A stretch of DNA of 64,000 nucleotides from Corynebacterium humireducens NBRC 106098 = DSM 45392 (GTDB taxonomy: Bacteria > Actinomycetota > Actinomycetes > Mycobacteriales > Mycobacteriaceae): assembly GCF_000819445.1 (NCBI RefSeq), contig NZ_CP005286.1:2356001-2420000 (forward strand), given 5' to 3'. Both the position numbers and the translations under genes were made by a program. Of this stretch, positions 41,840 to 51,264 are shown in pieces. Within the stretch, counting starts at the first letter, position 1, and every line of letters starts with the position of its first letter. The notes under the pieces were generated by a model. That model made no database searches. It was not told the origin of the DNA and worked only from the letters and a program-made list of their open reading frames with translations.

Positions 41840-42979
41840 TTAGTCGTCGAAGAGGGAGGAACCCCCACTGAGATCACGCGGCATCCGCGCGCCCCGGGGC
41901 CCCTCCTCCGGCTTCTCGACGCCGTCCGCGATCGCCTCCACCTCATCCGCACCGATGTCCCGCGGCTCGACGACGCCGCGAGCCACCGCCTGCCGACGAC
42001 TCGGCAGGTCCAGCGGCTCCTCCGGCCGCTGCACGAGGGGACGCTCGCCGGCGTCGACGCCCTCGCGGGCCACCGCCAGCACCCCGAAACCGGGCTGCGG
42101 GGGTTCCGGCATCTGCCGGGTGGGGTCGAGGTCGTCGAGAAGCAGCGTCTGGGAGGCCGTGGCCTTCGGCGGCAGGGCGCGGGCGACGTCGGAGAGCATC
42201 GCCAGCGGCGCGAGCATCTGCTCCCAGTCGCCGCGGTGCGAACCCTTCGCCGTCTGCGCCAGCACCCAGTCGGACTCGATCCACACGGCGGTGACCACGT
42301 CCGGGAACACCTCGAAGGCGGTGGTGAAACGCTCGTCGACCAGCCGCTCCGCCACTCCCGTGTCGGTGGCGAGGACACGGAAGTCCCCCACCGTGAACGC
42401 CTCGATCAGGTCGTCCGAGGACTCCTGCTCGAGGGCGGCGATACGGCGGGCGTCGATGACCACGTCCGACCCCGCACCCCGGCGCATCGCCATGACGTTG
42501 ACGCCGCCGAGATCCATGAGCAGCATCTCGTGGCCGTAGGCACGGCCGCTGACGATGTCGCGGGCCACCGCCCCGCTCGCCGCGGCACCGCGCGCCCATT
42601 CGTCGTTGAGCCAGTCATCCGTGCGGGCGAAACCGTAGCCCTTCTCCTCCGCCCAGGCGCGACGCTCGCGACGCAGCGCGCCGGGCAGGCTCAGCCCGTG
42701 GCGACGTTCCGGGGCGGGGGCCGGCGCAGGCTCCGGCTCGGGCACAGGGTCCGGGTCCTCCGCTTCCGGCTCCGGCTCCGGGGCGTCCGTCTCCTCGGGG
42801 GGCGGCGGGAGGTCGGTGTCCTCCGGCGCCCGGTCCTCCGTCACCGTCTGCTCCGTCTGCACCGCCTGCTCCTCCCCCTGCTCCGGCGCAGGGGCGACCC
42901 GCTGGCGGGCGTCGACACGCCACAGCACAGCCGCCGCACCAGCGGCGAGAGCAGCGAGGGCAAAGGCAATGGTGGACAT
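41840..42979 (-). CDS. Membrane-anchored protein of unknown function with acidic Pro/Glu linker
   Basis: About 379 residues. One N-terminal membrane helix (TIAFALAALAAGAAAVLW) is followed by about 75 residues made almost wholly of Pro, Glu, Asp and Ala. A soluble domain follows, starting AWAEEKGYGFARTDDWLNDE and including GHEMLLMDLGGVNVMAMRRG. The C-terminal 80 residues are charged. I do not recognise the family, though C. glutamicum has a protein of unknown function in this place. Start at 42979 (8 nt after a TATTGT -10) or the adjacent ATG 42982. Confidence 0.8.
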   Translation of the reverse strand: MSTIAFALAALAAGAAAVLWRVDARQRVAPAPEQGEEQAVQTEQTVTEDRAPEDTDLPPPPEETDAPEPEPEAEDPDPVPEPEPAPAPAPERRHGLSLPGALRRERRAWAEEKGYGFARTDDWLNDEWARGAAASGAVARDIVSGRAYGHEMLLMDLGGVNVMAMRRGAGSDVVIDARRIAALEQESSDDLIEAFTVGDFRVLATDTGVAERLVDERFTTAFEVFPDVVTAVWIESDWVLAQTAKGSHRGDWEQMLAPLAMLSDVARALPPKATASQTLLLDDLDPTRQMPEPPQPGFGVLAVAREGVDAGERPLVQRPEEPLDLPSRRQAVARGVVEPRDIGADEVEAIADGVEKPEEGPRGARMPRDLSGGSSLFDD

Positions 42980-42987
42980 CATCCTCG

Positions 42988-42993
42988 ACAATA
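42988..42993 (-). promoter_or_regulatory. Leaderless -10 box of the gene ending at 41840
   Basis: Minus-strand TATTGT ends 5 nt before ATG 42982 and 8 nt before ATG 42979; the usual 6-8 nt spacing favours 42979. Confidence 0.5.
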
Positions 42994-43013
42994 GTTGCCC
43001 GCGGGCGTTTTCC

Positions 43014-43853
43014 TCAGAAGCCCCGCTGGACCGGGTTCCCCGGATCGGCCGACCACTGGGACCAGCCGCCGACGTAGTGCGTCGCACAGCCCAGTCCGGC
43101 GTACTCCATCGCGGCGATCGCCAGGGCGGAGTGGTTGCCGGAACCGGAGTAAACGATCACCCGCTCCGGGGAGGTGATTCCCTCCCGCGCGAAACGCTCC
43201 CGGATCTCCTCCGGGGCGCGGACCGTCCAGTCCTCGTTGAGCAGATCGCGGACCGGGATGTTCACCGCGCCCGGGATGTGCCCCGCCTTGAGGTCGAGGA
43301 ACTCACGCTGTCCCGCGAAGCGGCGGGCGTCGCGGGTGTCCACGAGGACGCCCCCGGAGGCGATGTGGTCACGGACGTCGTCGATCTCGGCGACAGGCAG
43401 CTGCCCCGCCCGGACCCGCCCACCGATGGCGGTGGCGAAGTTGCCCGGACCGCCGACGATGGGGAAACCCAGCTGGTCCCAGAGACGGAGACCACCGTCG
43501 AGGATCTGCACGTCCGCGATGCCCGCCCACCGCAGGATCCACCACGCACGGGCCGCCATGAGTCCCCGGCCCTCGTCGTAGACCACGACGCGGCTGTCCT
43601 CGTCGAGGCCCCAGCACCCGAACCAGTCCTGCAGGTGGTGGGGCTCCGGGAGGGGGTTGCGTCCCTCGGCGGAGCTCGGGATGCCGGCCAGCGCGTAGGG
43701 CGGGTCGCAGAACAGGGCGGTCGGCATGTGCTCCGACTCGTACTTCTTGTAGCCGCCGCCGTTGCCCGGGGCCCAGTAGGAGGCGAGGACCGTCTGCGGC
43801 TGACCGTGCCAGATGTCGTCGCGCAGTGACTCCGCGCTCACGAAGGTGCTCAT
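43014..43853 (-). CDS. sseA: Rhodanese (thiosulfate sulfurtransferase)-like protein with Ser in place of catalytic Cys
   Basis: This 279-residue protein has two rhodanese domains, as in SseA. The first includes VVVYDEGRGLMAARAWWILR; the second VLVDTRDARRFAGQREFLD, GHIPGAVNIPVRDLLN and VIVYSGSGNHSALAIAAMEY. In active enzymes the last loop reads CGSG with the persulfide-carrying Cys; here it is Ser236, so sulfur transfer is unlikely unless another Cys (Cys256 lies near) takes part. Start ATG 43853 is 8 nt after TACCAT. A further start at 44003 would add 50 residues and also has a leaderless -10. Confidence 0.82.
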   Translation of the reverse strand: MSTFVSAESLRDDIWHGQPQTVLASYWAPGNGGGYKKYESEHMPTALFCDPPYALAGIPSSAEGRNPLPEPHHLQDWFGCWGLDEDSRVVVYDEGRGLMAARAWWILRWAGIADVQILDGGLRLWDQLGFPIVGGPGNFATAIGGRVRAGQLPVAEIDDVRDHIASGGVLVDTRDARRFAGQREFLDLKAGHIPGAVNIPVRDLLNEDWTVRAPEEIRERFAREGITSPERVIVYSGSGNHSALAIAAMEYAGLGCATHYVGGWSQWSADPGNPVQRGF

Positions 43854-43861
43854 GTGTCCCG

Positions 43862-43867
43862 ATGGTA
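43862..43867 (-). promoter_or_regulatory. Leaderless -10 box for the short form of the rhodanese gene
   Basis: Minus-strand TACCAT ends 8 nt before ATG 43853. Confidence 0.45.
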
Positions 43868-44009
43868 GGTGCTGCCGGACGGAGAGCCGGCCGTCCTCCC
43901 GCGGGCGGGTGTAGGCCACCGCGCCCATCGCCGGGGACAGGACTCCAGACGCGCACCCGTCGGCGAGGATGAGCGCGACCGTGGTGGATGCGTCGCCGTT
44001 CATGGGACC

Positions 44010-44015
44010 AGCGTA
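44010..44015 (-). promoter_or_regulatory. Leaderless -10 box before an in-frame upstream start of the rhodanese gene
   Basis: Minus-strand TACGCT ends 6 nt before an ATG at 44003 that reads in frame without a stop into the rhodanese. Confidence 0.45.
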
Positions 44016-44025
44016 CGGACGCCGG

Positions 44026-44031
44026 TAGCAT
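44026..44031 (+). promoter_or_regulatory. Leaderless -10 box of the DinB-like gene
   Basis: TAGCAT ends 6 nt before ATG 44038; it is 10 bp from the minus-strand -10 at 44010-44015. Confidence 0.6.
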
Positions 44032-44037
44032 GGCGAC

Positions 44038-44535
44038 ATGAAAACGACAGACACCATCCGCGACCTCATCGGCCGCGTCGAGCACTCCCTGTCACAGCTC
44101 CGCGACCTGTCGCCGCAGGAGCTCAACACCCACCCCGGCGGGCACCCCAACTCCCCCGCCTGGCTGCTCTGGCACGTCGGCCGGGAACTCGACATGCAGC
44201 TCGCGCACATCTCCGGCGGCGAGGAGGTGTGGGCCCGCCACCGCGACCGTTTCAACCTCGGGGACATCGGCGACACCCTCGGGTACGGCCACACCCCCGA
44301 GGAGGCCCGCTCCGTGCTTCTCGACGACCACACGCTCCTCCGCGCCTACATCCGCGAGGCGCTCAGCGCCGTCGCCGCGCACGCCGCGCGGGTCACCGAC
44401 TGGGGCGAGGTCGTCGACACGTACGACGGGGAGCCGGTCACCCGCCAGGTGCGCGTGACGTCCCTGCTTCTCGACGCCCTCGAGCATCTCGCCCAGGTCC
44501 ACTACATCGCCGGCATGCCGTCAATGGTTCCGTAG
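44038..44535 (+). CDS. DinB-superfamily protein (mycothiol-dependent enzyme-like)
   Basis: At 165 residues it is a four-helix DinB-type protein. The metal triad is seen as His in PAWLLWHVGRELDMQLAHIS and the pair in DALEHLAQVHYIAGM (HxxxH). In actinobacteria many members are mycothiol S-transferases or the maleylpyruvate isomerase type. The exact substrate is unknown. The message is predicted to be leaderless. The last 15 nt overlap the convergent Rho-N gene. Confidence 0.82.
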   Translation: MKTTDTIRDLIGRVEHSLSQLRDLSPQELNTHPGGHPNSPAWLLWHVGRELDMQLAHISGGEEVWARHRDRFNLGDIGDTLGYGHTPEEARSVLLDDHTLLRAYIREALSAVAAHAARVTDWGEVVDTYDGEPVTRQVRVTSLLLDALEHLAQVHYIAGMPSMVP

Positions 44536-44778
44536 GGCCTCGATGAGCTCGGCCTTCCGCATGCCGGAACGTCCCTCGATGTCGAGCTCGGCGGCGCGTT
44601 TCCGCAGCTCCTCGACGGTCCAGTCCTCGTAGCTGCCGGCCTCACCCCCTTTTCGGCCCACCTCCTCCCGGGAGGTGTTCGCCGCCGCGTTGGCGATCCG
44701 GGCGGCCTTCTCCTGGCTCGCGCCGTCCGCGCGCAGCGCCTCGTAGAGTTCACGGTCCTTGATCGGGTCCTGTGCCAT
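44521..44778 (-). CDS. Small protein with Rho N-terminal (SAP-like) domain
   Basis: This 85-residue basic protein ends in a Rho-N helix-extended-helix motif (WTVEELRKRAAELDIEGRSG then RKAELIEALRNH). The first 50 residues include AARIANAAANTSREEVGRKG, found in the DUF7218-type actinobacterial proteins. It may bind nucleic acid. ATG 44778 lies 7 nt after a TACGCT -10 box, a leaderless layout. Confidence 0.85.
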   Translation of the reverse strand: MAQDPIKDRELYEALRADGASQEKAARIANAAANTSREEVGRKGGEAGSYEDWTVEELRKRAAELDIEGRSGMRKAELIEALRNH

Positions 44779-44785
44779 GGGCCCC

Positions 44786-44791
44786 AGCGTA
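44786..44791 (-). promoter_or_regulatory. Leaderless -10 box of the Rho-N gene
   Basis: Minus-strand TACGCT ends 7 nt before ATG 44778. Confidence 0.6.
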
Positions 44792-44814
44792 GCGACTGTC
44801 CCCCGGGCGTGCGC

Positions 44815-44820
44815 TACGAT
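44815..44820 (+). promoter_or_regulatory. -10 box of the HTH-nucleotidyltransferase gene
   Basis: TACGAT predicts a leader of about 37 nt before GTG 44864; GGGAGGT at 44852-44858 is a good ribosome site 5 nt from the GTG. Confidence 0.5.
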
Positions 44821-44863
44821 AGTTGCGTAAAAGCAATTTCTGCTGCACTCCGGGAGGTGTGCC

Positions 44864-45478
44864 GTGCGCCTGCAGAACCCGTTCGCCGTCCTGAGCACCA
44901 CCGGCCTCGACTCCCAGGTCCTCCAGGTGACCGCGGGTACCGAGCAGCTGTTGTCCGCCACCCAGATCTCCGAGCTGCTCCCCGAGGGAGGCACCCGGCA
45001 GGGCGTGCAGAAGGCTCTCGACCGCCTCGTCGACCAGGGCATCATCACGGAGACGACGGTCGGCCGGTCACGGGCCTACACCCTCAACCGCCACCACCTG
45101 CTCGCCGACGCCGTCCTGAGCATCCACCGCACCCGCTCGACCCTGCTGACCAGGACAGCCGCCGCGGTCGCCGCCTGGCCCGTCGCCCCCACCACCGTCA
45201 CCCTCTTCGGTTCCGCGGCCCGGGACGACATGCGCACAGACAGCGACATCGACCTGCTCATAGTCCTGCCCGACGACGCCGACCATGAGGCAACGGACCA
45301 GCAGGTGCACGACCTCGCCACCGCGATGTCCCTCTGGACAGGCAACGACGTCCGCCCCCTGGTCTACCGCGAGTCGGAGGTGTCCCCCACCCCGGTCTTC
45401 GATGAGATCCTGCGCGACGGCATCCCCGTGGCCGGCGACCGGTCCTGGTTGCGGAGACATCTCCGCGCCACCTCATAG
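44864..45478 (+). CDS. Winged-helix plus nucleotidyltransferase (MNT-like) protein
   Basis: This 204-residue protein has two domains. Residues 1-85 look like a winged helix (ATQISELLPEGGTRQGVQKA; GIITETTVGRSRAYTLNRHH). Residues 100-200 are a Pol-beta-type nucleotidyltransferase with TVTLFGSAARDDMRTDSDID, where GS and D-x-D are the catalytic residues. Minimal nucleotidyltransferases often pair with a HEPN protein as antitoxins that AMPylate the toxin, but no HEPN gene is adjacent. GTG start with a strong ribosome site. Confidence 0.82.
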   Translation: MRLQNPFAVLSTTGLDSQVLQVTAGTEQLLSATQISELLPEGGTRQGVQKALDRLVDQGIITETTVGRSRAYTLNRHHLLADAVLSIHRTRSTLLTRTAAAVAAWPVAPTTVTLFGSAARDDMRTDSDIDLLIVLPDDADHEATDQQVHDLATAMSLWTGNDVRPLVYRESEVSPTPVFDEILRDGIPVAGDRSWLRRHLRATS

Positions 45479-45480
45479 CG

Positions 45481-45517
45481 ACGCCGCCCGCTCCCCGGGG
45501 TGGGGAACGGGCGGCGT
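45481..45517. terminator. Hairpin between the nucleotidyltransferase gene and clpB
   Basis: ACGCCGCCCG (45481-45490) pairs perfectly with CGGGCGGCGT (45508-45517), with an inner CCCC/GGGG stem. No T-run follows on either strand, so it is a hairpin that may protect or terminate both convergent messages, not a classical terminator. Confidence 0.5.
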
Positions 45518-45531
45518 CGATAAGCGGGGGT

Positions 45532-48090
<2,559 letters not shown>

Positions 48091-48129
48091 CGCACGTTTC
48101 CTTTCTCTTTCATTGGTCAGCTACTAGTA

Positions 48130-48157
48130 GTAACGCCTCAAGAGTTGAGTCTGTTCC
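48130..48157 (-). promoter_or_regulatory. SigH-like promoter of clpB
   Basis: Read on the minus strand, GGAACA (complement of 48152-48157) and CGTTAC (complement of 48130-48135) are separated by 16 nt. This matches the corynebacterial SigH pattern of a GGAA -35 and a GTT -10. The -35 lies in the spacer of HAIR box 1. Confidence 0.6.
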
Positions 48158-48164
48158 ACTCAAG
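48145..48164. promoter_or_regulatory. HAIR-type HspR box 1, clpB promoter
   Basis: TTGAGT (48145-48150), 7 nt, ACTCAAG (48158-48164): the HAIR consensus is CTTGAGT-N7-ACTCAAG, with only the first base differing. An extra CTCAAG overlaps on the left (48137-48142). The box covers the SigH -35. Confidence 0.85.
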
Positions 48165-48174
48165 GGGAAAAACT

Positions 48175-48194
48175 TTGAGTCGGGCACGCTCAAG
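48175..48194. promoter_or_regulatory. HAIR-type HspR box 2, between clpB and yjbR
   Basis: TTGAGT (48175-48180), 7 nt, GCTCAAG (48188-48194), with one central mismatch from the consensus. It lies 19 nt before the yjbR ATG, so HspR bound here could also block that gene. Confidence 0.75.
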
Positions 48195-48213
48195 TTTAGG
48201 GCAGGATGGTGCC

Positions 48214-48600
48214 ATGAGCCCCACGCTTTACGACGCCGCCCGCGCCCGCGCCACCGAACTCCCCGGCGCGGAGAGGACCTTCCCCTTCGACGGCCACAAC
48301 GCCGACATCGAGGTGTGGAAGGTCCGCGGGAGGATGTTCGCGATGCTCACCCGCGGGGTGGTCACCCTCAAGGCCGACCCCCACGAGGCGGAGATGCTGC
48401 GTGCCACCCACGACTGGATTCAGCCGGGGTGGCACATGAACAAGAGGCACTGAATTTCGGTGGGCGACGGGGTGTTCGCGGAGGGCGCGCAGTACCTGCA
48501 CGACCTGGTCACCGACTCCTACCTCCTGGTGGTCGCCGGCCTGCCCCGCCGGCGGCGACCGGTCGACCCGGCGACGTTCGGCCGGGACGAAGGTGGATAG
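48214..48600 (+). pseudogene. YjbR/MmcQ-family gene with an in-frame TGA at a conserved Trp codon
   Basis: The first 79 residues (48214-48450) are a good YjbR start (LPGAERTFPFDGHNADIEVW, RGRMFAMLTRGVVTLKADPH) ending PGWHMNKRH. A TGA follows at 48451-48453. The same frame then runs on with ISVGDGVFAEG and LHDLVTDSYLLVVAGLPRR to a TAG at 48598-48600, restoring a normal YjbR C-terminus. Family members read NKKHW or NKRHW here, so TGG has become TGA by one base change. The product is truncated by 48 residues unless the stop is read through. YjbR proteins are small DNA-binding-like proteins of unclear function. A sequencing error is possible. Confidence 0.8.
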
Positions 48601-48650
48601 CCGGTACGTAAGGCGTTTTTCAGGGCCCTCGGCAGGGCCTTACGTACCGG
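48601..48650. repeat. 14-bp perfect inverted repeat between yjbR and gltS
   Basis: CCGGTACGTAAGGC (48601-48614) is repeated inverted as GCCTTACGTACCGG (48637-48650) around a 22-nt loop that holds GTTTTT and an inner GGGCC pair. It begins at the base after the yjbR frame's TAG and ends 3 nt before the gltS stop. It probably ends both convergent messages, although no T-run follows the outer stem. Confidence 0.7.
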
Positions 48651-48653
48651 CGA

Positions 48654-50003
48654 TCACCCTCCGACCTTCGCGGCGGCCCGTTTCTCGGCGCCCGGCGTCT
48701 TCTTCGTGAAGATCGGCACGAGGATGACCGCCACGCCGACGATGAGGGACGCCCAGCCCAGGCCCGCGGTGAGGCCGGCGAGCACCGCGATGGGCGCGAG
48801 GATGGTCATGCCGATCTCGAAGGGGGCGAATCCGACGTAGGCCACGCCGTACTCGTTGAGCGTGCCGGACTTGAGCTTCGGGTCGACGATCTTGAGCAGG
48901 GCGATACCGGTGGCGACGGCCGCGGTGGCCCAGCCCCAGGAGAAGATGCCGCGCTCGAGCCACTTCTCGCCGAAGAACTCCGGCGAGAGCACGAAGAAGA
49001 TGAACGTGCAGTACACGACGCCGAGGACGAAGAGGACGAGCAGCGGCACCCAGTAGTCGGCGATGGCGGCGGGCACGATCGACGCGACGCCGAAGGCGAT
49101 GAGGTAGTCGGTCGCGGCGCCGGACATGGAGTTGACGGTGTTCTTGTCCAGGAAGTCCTTGCGGCCGAGGCCGGAGAGGAGTGCGCGTCCCAGCAGGCCG
49201 ATGACGAACGACATGGCGAACAGCGGGATGGACACGTTCGGGAGGATGCCGGTGATGAAGCCGTTGACCAGGTAGGCGACGAGCACGGTGAGCATGACGA
49301 AGCCGAGGTGCAGGGCCAGCGGTTCGATGGAGGAGGGGTTCGTCGTCGCCTTACCGATCGACGGGCGCTCCTTGACGTTGTCGATGTAGCCGGAGCGCAG
49401 GTCCCACGGCAGTTCGCCGGGCATGGTGGAGGCGCGGCCGGTGCGGATGCCCCAGTTGGCGAAGATGAGGCCACCGACAATGGCGGCCAGGGTGCCCACC
49501 GTCGCGGCGGTGAAGCCCAGGGAGCTGGCGGCGACCGCCCCGGCCTCCTCCAGGGAGTGGCCGACGGCCGCCGCGGTGCCGAAGCCGCCGACGAAGCCCA
49601 CCGGCAGCATCATGCCGAACCAGCTCTCGGTGCCGAAGAGGGGCTTGAACAGGAAGACCCCTAGCAGGATGAACAGTCCCCACTGGCCCATGAACATGCC
49701 GGTGGAGTACGACCACATCTGCCGGGCGCCGGTGCGCACCGAGGGGGTGAGGTCCATGGCGTAGGCCATCGAGGCGAAGACGAAGGCGATGAGGATGCCG
49801 GTGTAGGTGCCGATCTGGTCGGAGAAGTTGATCCAGCCCAGCACCTGCGGGCCGAACACCAGGCCCAGCAGGCCGGCGGTGATCGAGGCCGGCAGGAGCA
49901 GTCGCTGGAACAGCGTGACCTTCCTGCGCAGCAGGTTGCCGACGACCATGAGCAGGGAGATCCAGCCGACGTCGATAAGCAGGCTGTAAGGGGTGTAGTC
50001 CAT
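48654..50003 (-). CDS. gltS: Sodium/glutamate symporter
   Basis: This 449-residue membrane protein has the GltS two-repeat layout with about ten helices. Features are LLPASITAGLLGLVFGPQVL near the start, LPVGFVGGFGTAAAVGHSLE (first re-entrant loop), and SGAATDYLIAFGVASIVPAA in the second half. It takes up glutamate with Na+. Long hydrophilic loop at about 195-230. ATG 50003 lies 7 nt after a TAAGCT -10 (leaderless). Confidence 0.92.
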   Translation of the reverse strand: MDYTPYSLLIDVGWISLLMVVGNLLRRKVTLFQRLLLPASITAGLLGLVFGPQVLGWINFSDQIGTYTGILIAFVFASMAYAMDLTPSVRTGARQMWSYSTGMFMGQWGLFILLGVFLFKPLFGTESWFGMMLPVGFVGGFGTAAAVGHSLEEAGAVAASSLGFTAATVGTLAAIVGGLIFANWGIRTGRASTMPGELPWDLRSGYIDNVKERPSIGKATTNPSSIEPLALHLGFVMLTVLVAYLVNGFITGILPNVSIPLFAMSFVIGLLGRALLSGLGRKDFLDKNTVNSMSGAATDYLIAFGVASIVPAAIADYWVPLLVLFVLGVVYCTFIFFVLSPEFFGEKWLERGIFSWGWATAAVATGIALLKIVDPKLKSGTLNEYGVAYVGFAPFEIGMTILAPIAVLAGLTAGLGWASLIVGVAVILVPIFTKKTPGAEKRAAAKVGG

Positions 50004-50010
50004 ACCGCTC

Positions 50011-50016
50011 AGCTTA
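50011..50016 (-). promoter_or_regulatory. Leaderless -10 box of gltS
   Basis: Minus-strand TAAGCT ends 7 nt before ATG 50003. Confidence 0.55.
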
Positions 50017-50042
50017 TGTCAGGTGGTAGGACCATACAGCAC

Positions 50043-51074
50043 TCAGTACTTGATGGACATGCGTCCCTCGATCTTGCCGTGGCGCATGTCCTCGAAGACG
50101 GAGTTGACGTCGTCGAGGGAGCACTCGTGCACGGTCGGCTTGATCATGCCACGGGCGTAGAAGTCGAGCGCCTCCTCGAGATCCTGGCGGGTGCCGACGA
50201 GCGAACCACGGATCGTCAGCGCCTTGAACACGATCTCGAAGATGGGGGCCGGGAAGTCCCCCGGCGGCAGGCCGTTGAACACGATGGTGCCGCCCTTGCG
50301 GGCCATGCCGATGGCCTGGCCGAACGCCGCCTCGTGGACCGCGGTGACGAGGACGCCGTGCGCGCCGCCGCCGGTGAACTCCTGGACGGCCTCCGCCGGG
50401 TCGGAGTGCTTGGCGTTCACGGTGAACTCCGCGCCGTGGCGCTTGGCCAGCTCGAGCTTGTCGTCGGCGATGTCGACGGCGATGACGCGCATGCCCATGG
50501 CGACGGCGTACTGGACGGCGATGTGGCCGAGGCCGCCGACGCCGGAGATGACCATGAACTGGCCGGGCCTGGTCTCCGCGACCTTAAGGCCCTTGTAGAC
50601 GGTGACGCCGGCGCAGAGGATCGGGGCGACCTCGACCGGGTCGGAGCCCTCGGGGATGCGGGCGCAGTAGCGGGTGTCGACGAGCATGTACTCGCCGAAG
50701 GAGCCGTTGACGGTGTAGCCGCCGTACTCGGCGTCGTTGCACAGGGTCTCCCAGCCGGTGCGGCAGTGCTCACAGGTGCCGCAGGCGGACCACAGCCACA
50801 CGTTGCCGACCATGTCACCGACCTTGAGGTCGTGGTCGCCCGGGCCGAGCTCGACGATCTCGCCGACGCCCTCGTGGCCCGGCACGAACGGCGGCTCCGG
50901 CTTCACGGGCCAGTCGCCCTCGGCGGCGTGGAGGTCGGTGTGGCAGACGCCGGAGGCGTGGAGCTTCACCAGCGCCTGGTGGCGCCCGGGGGTGGGCAGG
51001 TCGATGTCGCGGACGTTAACGTCGGGGCCGAACTGCTCGACGACGGCGGCGCGGAAGGTGGCGGGGGCAGACAT
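50043..51074 (-). CDS. adhA: Zinc-dependent alcohol dehydrogenase AdhA
   Basis: This 343-residue medium-chain dehydrogenase oxidises ethanol to acetaldehyde with NAD+. The catalytic zinc site is ASGVCHTDLHAAEGDWP with GHEGVGEIVELG; the structural zinc Cys set is in WLWSACGTCEHCRTGWETLC; the NAD fold is FMVISGVGGLGHIAVQYAVA. It resembles C. glutamicum AdhA. AAAGGA precedes the ATG. The promoter carries a GlxR-like site. With ald, ackA and pta in this window it completes ethanol use to acetyl-CoA. Confidence 0.95.
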   Translation of the reverse strand: MSAPATFRAAVVEQFGPDVNVRDIDLPTPGRHQALVKLHASGVCHTDLHAAEGDWPVKPEPPFVPGHEGVGEIVELGPGDHDLKVGDMVGNVWLWSACGTCEHCRTGWETLCNDAEYGGYTVNGSFGEYMLVDTRYCARIPEGSDPVEVAPILCAGVTVYKGLKVAETRPGQFMVISGVGGLGHIAVQYAVAMGMRVIAVDIADDKLELAKRHGAEFTVNAKHSDPAEAVQEFTGGGAHGVLVTAVHEAAFGQAIGMARKGGTIVFNGLPPGDFPAPIFEIVFKALTIRGSLVGTRQDLEEALDFYARGMIKPTVHECSLDDVNSVFEDMRHGKIEGRMSIKY

Positions 51075-51100
51075 GGGAGATCCTTTCGGAGTGACGAAAA

Positions 51101-51119
51101 TGTGCTACCAATCACACTA
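51101..51119 (-). promoter_or_regulatory. adhA promoter with an overlapping GlxR-like site
   Basis: On the minus strand TGTGATTGGTAGCACA (51101-51116) fits TGTGA-N6-TCACA with one change (G for T). The -10 TAGTGT (complement of 51114-51119) overlaps its left half, giving a leader of about 33 nt. In C. glutamicum adhA is under GlxR, RamA and RamB control. Confidence 0.65.
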
Positions 51120-51251
51120 GCGGCCCGGCCAGTATGACCGCCATCACATTTTCCAATTCTCATCAAATATTCAGCAACTCCTGCGGTGCCACCTCCCTCT
51201 GCGCACGCACCCTCGCCGGGCGCTGCCCCGCCACACTCCTCCAGCAGAAAG

Positions 51252-51257
51252 TAGACT
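51252..51257 (+). promoter_or_regulatory. Leaderless -10 box of the luciferase-like oxidoreductase gene
   Basis: TAGACT ends 7 nt before GTG 51265; no Shine-Dalgarno motif lies between. Confidence 0.65.
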
Positions 51258-51264
51258 CAGCCGC

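Noticed and set aside
48202-48207. Leaderless -10 box for yjbR (CAGGAT)
   Set aside because: Position is right (6 nt before ATG) but it matches only two bases of TANNNT, so I did not annotate it.
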